From Baffinella frigidus (lineage: Eukaryota > Cryptophyceae > Cryptomonadales > Baffinellaceae): a DNA stretch of 13,348 nucleotides. The position numbers were made by a program, and so were the translations under genes. A model generated the notes under the pieces. That model had not been told where the DNA came from, made no database searches, and was given only the letters and a program-made list of their open reading frames with translations. Positions 6,314-10,259 of this stretch are shown here, in pieces; position 1 is the stretch's first letter, and the number at the start of each line of letters is the position of its first letter. The stretch is taken from assembly GCA_026770585.1 (NCBI GenBank), contig MU646498.1, positions 176,161-189,508 of the forward strand. The letters are read 5' to 3'.

Positions 6314-6489
6314 AAGAGAAAGTGAAAGCTGCTGACGTGCGTGCCTGGCACCCTCAGCCTTGCTGCAGGATCAGCTCCAGTGTCCGTCTGGGGATACAAC
6401 CCCATGTAGGATGACCAGAGTGACTTTACACAGTCACGTCCAAGGAGATATAAGCCCGTGTGGTGGGAGTTAGAAGAACCTAAAGGACC

Positions 6490-6616
6490 TACAGGGGTAC
6501 ATCGCTCATAAGAAACTGCCTCCTCCTAGGACCCTACAGTAGGCATATGCTTTCATGTAGGGCCTGACGGTGGTCCTAGGGGGGGGGGGCAGTTTCTTAT
6601 GAGCGAGGTGCCCCTG
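6490..6616. mobile_element. MITE-like element, family A, copy 2
   Basis: TACAGGGGTACATCGCTCAT at the left and GTTTCTTATGAGCGAGGTGC-CCCTG at the right. Same core motifs as the other copies (CCTAGGACCCTACAGTAGG, GGTCCTAGGGGG). Confidence 0.8.
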
Positions 6617-6649
6617 CGAAGGAGACGTGCGTGGATCGCATCTGGCTTC

Positions 6650-6654
<5 letters not shown>

Positions 6655-6706
<52 letters not shown>

Positions 6707-6740
6707 TAGAGAGAGAGATAGATAGAGAGAGAGAGAGAGA

Positions 6741-6789
<49 letters not shown>
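6655..6789. repeat. (GA)n microsatellite with GATA and GT patches
   Basis: Almost pure GA with two GATAGATA patches and a (GT)8-like patch near 6742-6757. Source of the artefactual Ser-Leu minus frame. Confidence 0.95.
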
Positions 6790-6796
<7 letters not shown>

Positions 6797-6842
6797 CGCT
6801 CACCCTGAGAAGTGCACTCACAGCAAGCTACGCTAAAAATTA

Positions 6843-6942
6843 GGTCAATCAAAAAAGTCAACTGCCATGAGGCCTCGAGTCAACTTTTGCCAACTTCCAG
6901 GAATTTCCTGGAACCTGCCCGTGCGGCAACTTTTGATTGACC
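6843..6942. mobile_element. 100-bp inverted-repeat element
   Basis: GGTCAATCAAAA at the left and TTTTGATTGACC at the right are exact complements. GTCAACT/AACTTTTG motifs lie inside, and a central hairpin TTCCAGGAAATTCC-like (TTCCAGGAATTTCCTGGAA) is present. No relation to the other families was seen. Confidence 0.7.
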
Positions 6943-7203
6943 ACCATCACGTCTAAAGTACAGAGGCGGGCGATGTCGCGCCTCATCACGGCAGGTCGTA
7001 AACGGGAATTTCAGGACGCAACGTTTCGTTTCGTGGTACTCAATGGTTCATACCGACCCAGCGTTATGCGACGGTTCGTCCTCTGCACGTCCACTCTTCA
7101 CCAAAAATCTTCTTTTCCACGTCCGTGCGGTATCAAATTAACAACACGACTTTTAGCTGGAATTCCAGTACACGACCTGGCGTGGCCTGCTCTCCCCGCC
7201 CAT
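6943..7203. other. Unassigned sequence
   Basis: A plus-strand open frame of about 100 codons overlaps here but ends in a family B element and has no recognisable motif. No exon boundary is supported. Confidence 0.4.
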
Positions 7204-7341
7204 CCACTAAGCAGCGGCCGAGTTCCTTCCCCCCTGGATATCCGGGGGAAATGCGGTTAGCATCTAATGCAAATGGATAAGGTTCTAGTACAAATCGTTT
7301 AGATGGATGTATCCGTGAAGTCCCCGGTGGCTTCTGAGGGG
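7204..7341 (+). mobile_element. MITE-like element, family B, copy 3
   Basis: CCACTAAGCAGCGGCCGAGT at the left and GGCTTCTGAGGGG at the right are degraded ends. The core CTAGTACAAATCGTTTAGAT is intact. The internal hairpin has a different sequence (CCCCCTGGAT / ATCCGGGGG) but still pairs. Confidence 0.8.
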
Positions 7342-7453
7342 TTGGTGAGACCGGCCTCTTTTCCGCACCAAAGTTGTCAGATTTGTACCGCAGACCCACC
7401 ACGTCTAAAGAATAGTCAGGCAACGGGGAGGGGGGGAGGGGGGGAGGGGGGCC

Positions 7454-7574
7454 TACAGGGGTACCTCGCTCATAAGAAACTGCCTCCCCCTAGGACCTTA
7501 CAATTGGGCTATGCCTAGGGCCCTGTGGTGGTCCTAGGGGGGGGGCGCTTTCTTATGAGCGAGGTAGCCCTGTA
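7454..7574. mobile_element. MITE-like element, family A, copy 3
   Basis: TACAGGGGTACCTCGCTCAT at the left and the right terminal repeat ending GAGGTAGCCCTGTA. The 121-bp length matches copies 1 and 4. Confidence 0.85.
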
Positions 7575-7616
7575 GAGTGCACACAACCTCTCTCGGCGCC
7601 TCGTAAAGCACGTAAA

Positions 7617-7710
7617 AGCGGCCGACACGGGGTACAGTATGTAGCACAATGTGGAAGGCGTGTGCAGCGCTGACGCTGGTTGTTTGGCAATAAATTACCA
7701 ATCTCTCAGG
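7617..7710 (-). repeat. Inverted copy of the segment at 9394-9486
   Basis: The reverse complement of this segment (GAGAGATTGGTAATTTATTG, then CCAAACAACCAGCGTCAGCG...) matches 9394-9486 at about 85 percent by eye. The two lie 1.7 kb apart in opposite orientation. Neither encodes a recognisable protein. Confidence 0.75.
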
Positions 7711-7755
7711 CGTGCCCTCCCCCTGTGGCAGGAAGAAATTACCAGTCTCTTCCGG

Positions 7756-7815
7756 TGCCCCTGCTCAGACGCAGCCTCGGTGAGAGTGCATACATGGCGT
7801 CAGGCCGTGTTGGTA
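7756..7815 (+). repeat. 60-bp direct repeat, copy 1
   Basis: GGTGCCCCTGCTCAGACGCA then GCCTCGGTGAGAGTGCATAC-ATGGCG. It matches 8947-9005 with a 4-bp length difference, so a reading frame is not preserved between copies. Confidence 0.65.
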
Positions 7816-7867
7816 GGAATAAAGCTCTCTCTCACATGGGGGGGAAGCGCGGGGTTGGCGGGAGGGG

Positions 7868-7924
7868 GGGGGCAGGTTTCGGGTTTCGGGTTTCGGGTTT
7901 CGGGTTTTGGGTTTAGGGTTTAGG
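7868..7924 (-). repeat. G-strand telomere-like repeats (TTTCGGG, TTTAGGG)
   Basis: Five or so GGGTTTC units then GGGTTTA units on the plus strand. It is the only block in the left two thirds of the window in this orientation. A minus-strand open stretch (7925-8164) adjoins it. Confidence 0.85.
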
Positions 7925-8171
7925 GAAGAGACCGTTGCATCAACAAAGGGCGCTTTCCCTCTTCTAGTTTTACAAGGCCTTGCCGAAAGGAAACGCATGG
8001 TGGCCATTTTGCTTTCGATCCGTGTTCAACGGACATCAACGCACTTCTGAACGCACCTGTTCTATACGCACTTTTCAAACGCACTTTTCCTCGTAAACAG
8101 GCGACAAGGGAGCAGTGCACGGCTCTCTCTTTGGCATTCGCCAGGGGCCAGGCTCGCGCCCCTGTCCTACC
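7925..8171. other. Unassigned sequence, open on the minus strand
   Basis: No gene is recognised. The minus strand is open across the whole stretch (about 80 codons) but shows no motif. AACGCAC is repeated five times with variation at 8038-8092. GGCCATTTTGCTTT at 8002 resembles part of a dinoflagellate spliced leader only weakly. Confidence 0.35.
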
Positions 8172-8880
8172 CCCTAAACCCTGAACCCTGAACCCCACAC
8201 CCTAAACCCTAAACCCTAAACCCTAAGCCCTACGCCCTCAGCCTTGCGCCCTTGCGCCCTTACGCCCTTACGCCCTGAACCCTAAACCCTAAACCCTAAA
8301 TCCTAAATCCTAAGCCCTCAGCTCTAAGCCCTAAGCCCTAAACCTTAACCCCTAACCCCTAACCCCCAAACCCTCAACCCTCAACCCTCAACCCTCAACC
8401 CTAAACCCTGAACCTTAAACCCTAAACTCTAAACCCCAAACCCCAAACCCCAAACCCTAAACCGTAAACCGTAAACAAGGAACAAGAAACAAGAAACCAT
8501 AAACCATTAACCATAGACCCTAAACCCTGAACCCTAAACCCTACGCCCTACAACCTTAAACCCAAATCCCTAAGCCCTAAACCCTAAACCCTAAACCCTA
8601 AACCCTAAGCTGTAAACCCTAAACCCCGAACCCAAAACCCAAACCCCTAAAACCCAAACCCTAACCCCCAAACCCCAAACCCCAAACCCCAAACCCCAAA
8701 CCCCAAACCCCAAACCCCAAACCCCAAACCCCAAACCCCAAACCTTAAGCCCTAAACCCTGAACCCTAACCCCTAAACCCTAAATCCTCAGCCCTAACCT
8801 CCAAACCCTAAACCCCAAATCCTAAACCCCAAATTTTAAACCCTTAACCCTACACCCTACACCCTATACCCCAAACCCTC
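8172..8880 (+). repeat. Large degenerate C-strand telomere-like array
   Basis: About 700 bp of 7-bp repeats in the CCCTAAA orientation with local variants: CCCTTACG, CCCTCAA, a CCCCAAA block (about 8660-8742), CCCTACA, and a small AACAAGA/AACCATA patch. Too degenerate, and flanked by unique DNA on both sides, to be a chromosome end. Confidence 0.9.
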
Positions 8881-8946
8881 CAACGGAGTCTCTCGGCAGC
8901 ACACGCGGCTCAGAGTGGTGTCGGTGTCCTGGAGCCTCGACCTTTC

Positions 8947-9005
8947 TCGGTGTCCCAGCTCAGACGCAGCCTCTCTGGAGGTGCACCCATGGCGGCCGTG
9001 TTGGC
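8947..9005 (+). repeat. 60-bp direct repeat, copy 2
   Basis: GGTGTCCCAGCTCAGACGCA then GCCTCTCTGGAGGTGCACCC-ATGGCG. See the copy at 7756-7815. Confidence 0.65.
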
Positions 9006-9044
9006 ACTTACAAACGCCGCTATGCGTAACACACACTGATGTGA

Positions 9045-9290
9045 TCCGAAAGGAAGCATGGCTTTTCTGCAGAACAAGTTCCGGTGTCCGCCTACGTTGG
9101 GATCTCGAAGAAGCTCAAGGACCTAACGGCAGACACTTGCTCTCGGCAGCACTCGCGGCTCGGGTCGCAGTCACTGGTCAGAAGCCTCGACACAGAGGTG
9201 GTGCGGATGCTGCTTCAGCGAGTGTCGACGTGGGTCCCTCGGGTGTGCGAGCGCGTTCCTCTGTTGGATAACTCAAACACCCAACTCTAG
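9045..9290 (+). CDS. Unrecognised 81-codon open frame (possible exon)
   Basis: An open frame from the codon after a TGA at 9042 to TAG at 9288-9290, containing AYVGISKKLKDLTADTC, then SLVRSLDTEVVRMLLQRVST, then a C-terminal LLDNSNTQL. The composition is more protein-like than neighbouring frames, with amphipathic helix-like spacing, but I recognise no family. A possible acceptor TTTTCTGCAG lies at 9063-9072. Part of it (CTCTCGGCAGCAC, then GCGGCTCG, near 9139) is duplicated from about 8890, which weakens the case. It could be chance. Confidence 0.25.
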   Translation, partial: SERKHGFSAEQVPVSAYVGISKKLKDLTADTCSRQHSRLGSQSLVRSLDTEVVRMLLQRVSTWVPRVCERVPLLDNSNTQL

Positions 9291-9370
9291 GGACCACCAC
9301 TTAGCCGGTTTCTGCTGTTTACTCAGTGGAGGGTGCATGCCCTGACCGAGCCTGGTAGCTGGTCCCGACA

Positions 9371-9392
9371 GCATCAGTCGCAAAACTGATGC
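9371..9392. repeat. Short hairpin repeat, copy 1
   Basis: GCATCAGT-CGCAAA-ACTGATGC is a perfect 8-bp stem with a 6-base loop, followed by TCCCGA. An almost identical unit is at 9533-9554. Confidence 0.7.
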
Positions 9393-9393
9393 T

Positions 9394-9486
9394 CCCGAGA
9401 GATTGATAATTTATTGCCAAACAACCAGCGTCAGCGCCGCACATGCCACGCATTGTGCCACTTACTGTACTCCGTGTCGGCTGCTC
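9394..9486 (+). repeat. Inverted copy of the segment at 7617-7710
   Basis: Starts GAGAGATTGATAATTTATTG and ends CCGTGTCGGCTGC. It directly follows the hairpin unit at 9371. Confidence 0.75.
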
Positions 9487-9532
9487 ATACGAGCATTTTC
9501 CGGATGGATTCTAACTCCACCTCCTCCCGAAA

Positions 9533-9554
9533 GCATCAGTCGCAAAACTGGTGC
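9533..9554. repeat. Short hairpin repeat, copy 2
   Basis: GCATCAGT-CGCAAA-ACTGGTGC. Same loop as copy 1; one stem position changed to a G-T type pair. TCCCGA follows, as in copy 1. Confidence 0.7.
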
Positions 9555-9637
9555 TCCCGATGCTTAGTACCACTTGAGGCTGAAACAGGGAGTATTTTAA
9601 ATGTGGGGTTGTTAAATTGAGTACCAGTCACGGGCAG

Positions 9638-9683
9638 GTTTGGTCACGTATCTGGGGGAATTCCCTCAGATACGTGACCAAAC
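9638..9683. repeat. 46-bp palindrome
   Basis: GTTTGGTCACGTATCTG, then GGGGAATTCCCT, then CAGATACGTGACCAAAC. The 17-bp arms are exact complements around a short near-palindromic centre. The flanks are A/T rich with TGTGTGAAATTTACTACACA just downstream. Confidence 0.85.
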
Positions 9684-9781
9684 GCCCCTATTTGTGTGAA
9701 ATTTACTACACATATCTGTTTTTTTCTTCACTTGAAAAAGAACCCCTGTTTTGAAATAGTCAAATTTCTAGCCTCGAGTGG

Positions 9782-9901
9782 TACAGAAGTACCTCGCTCA
9801 TAAGAAACGCCCCCCCCCTAGAGCCACCATAGGGCCCTAGGCATGCCCCTACTGTAGGGTCCTAGGGGCGCGCGGTTTCTTATGAGCGAGGTACCCCTGT
9901 A
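9782..9901. mobile_element. MITE-like element, family A, copy 4
   Basis: TACAGAAGTACCTCGCTCAT at the left and ATGAGCGAGGTACCCCTGTA at the right. 120 bp, TA at both ends. Confidence 0.85.
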
Positions 9902-10205
9902 CCAGAGTCTATTGGACTTGCTCACAGTCGCTTCACTTTCGTTCTAGTGCATTTACATAATAATTCATACTGACTGGAGTGGGGCACCCCCCCCCCTCCC
10001 CCCCATCACTCCTCACTCCCCTCCCCTCACGCCTCACGCCTCACTCCTCACGTCTCACGCCTCACTCCTACACACACACACACATGTTCTCCTCAATCCA
10101 GCGTCAGCACCTCAACCCCGTCCCCCCTTCCCCCCTTCCCATCATCGTCACCCTTCCCACCATCGCCATAGTCACTTTCGCGCTTCCCTGTGGCGCGTGG
10201 TGTCC
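9902..10205. other. Intergenic candidate with C-rich low complexity
   Basis: CCCCTCCCC/CTCACGCCTCA sequence (about 9988-10070) and a short (AC)n (10072-10084). No exon recognised. It lies between the plus-strand and minus-strand gene regions, where polyadenylation and termination of two convergent genes would be expected. Confidence 0.5.
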
Positions 10206-10259
10206 CTAGCGTGCCCCGACGTGCCCCTCCCTCCGCCGCTCCTCCAGCCGGCCCGTCCT
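10206..10259 (-). CDS. Possible terminal exon of minus-strand gene
   Basis: Acceptor ATAAATAG|AGG opens RTGRLEERRREGHVGAR and then a TAG stop (complement of 10206-10208). Arg/Glu-rich like the upstream candidates. CCCTAAA repeats lie directly upstream on the sense strand. Confidence 0.4.
   Translation of the reverse strand, partial: RTGRLEERRREGHVGAR

Noticed and set aside
6553-6861. Minus-strand open frame of Ser-Leu repeats
   Set aside because: Translation of the (GA)n microsatellite and a family A element.
7651-7923. Frames ending GFGFRVSGFGFRV, also at 10754-10939 and 12050-12277
   Set aside because: These are translations of TTTCGGG/TTTGGGG heptamers; such artefacts are common in automatic annotation of repeat-rich algal genomes.
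8002-8016. Dinoflagellate spliced-leader relic
   Set aside because: GGCCATTTTGCTTT shares only about ten bases with the leader core and lacks the rest. A match this short is expected by chance.
8172-8880. True chromosome end (telomere)
   Set aside because: The array is degenerate, flanked by unique DNA on both sides and matched by many similar internal arrays in both orientations. It is interstitial repeat.
7756-9005. Paralogous exons at 7756 and 8947
   Set aside because: The two copies differ by a 4-bp length change that breaks a shared reading frame, so they are treated as non-coding repeats.
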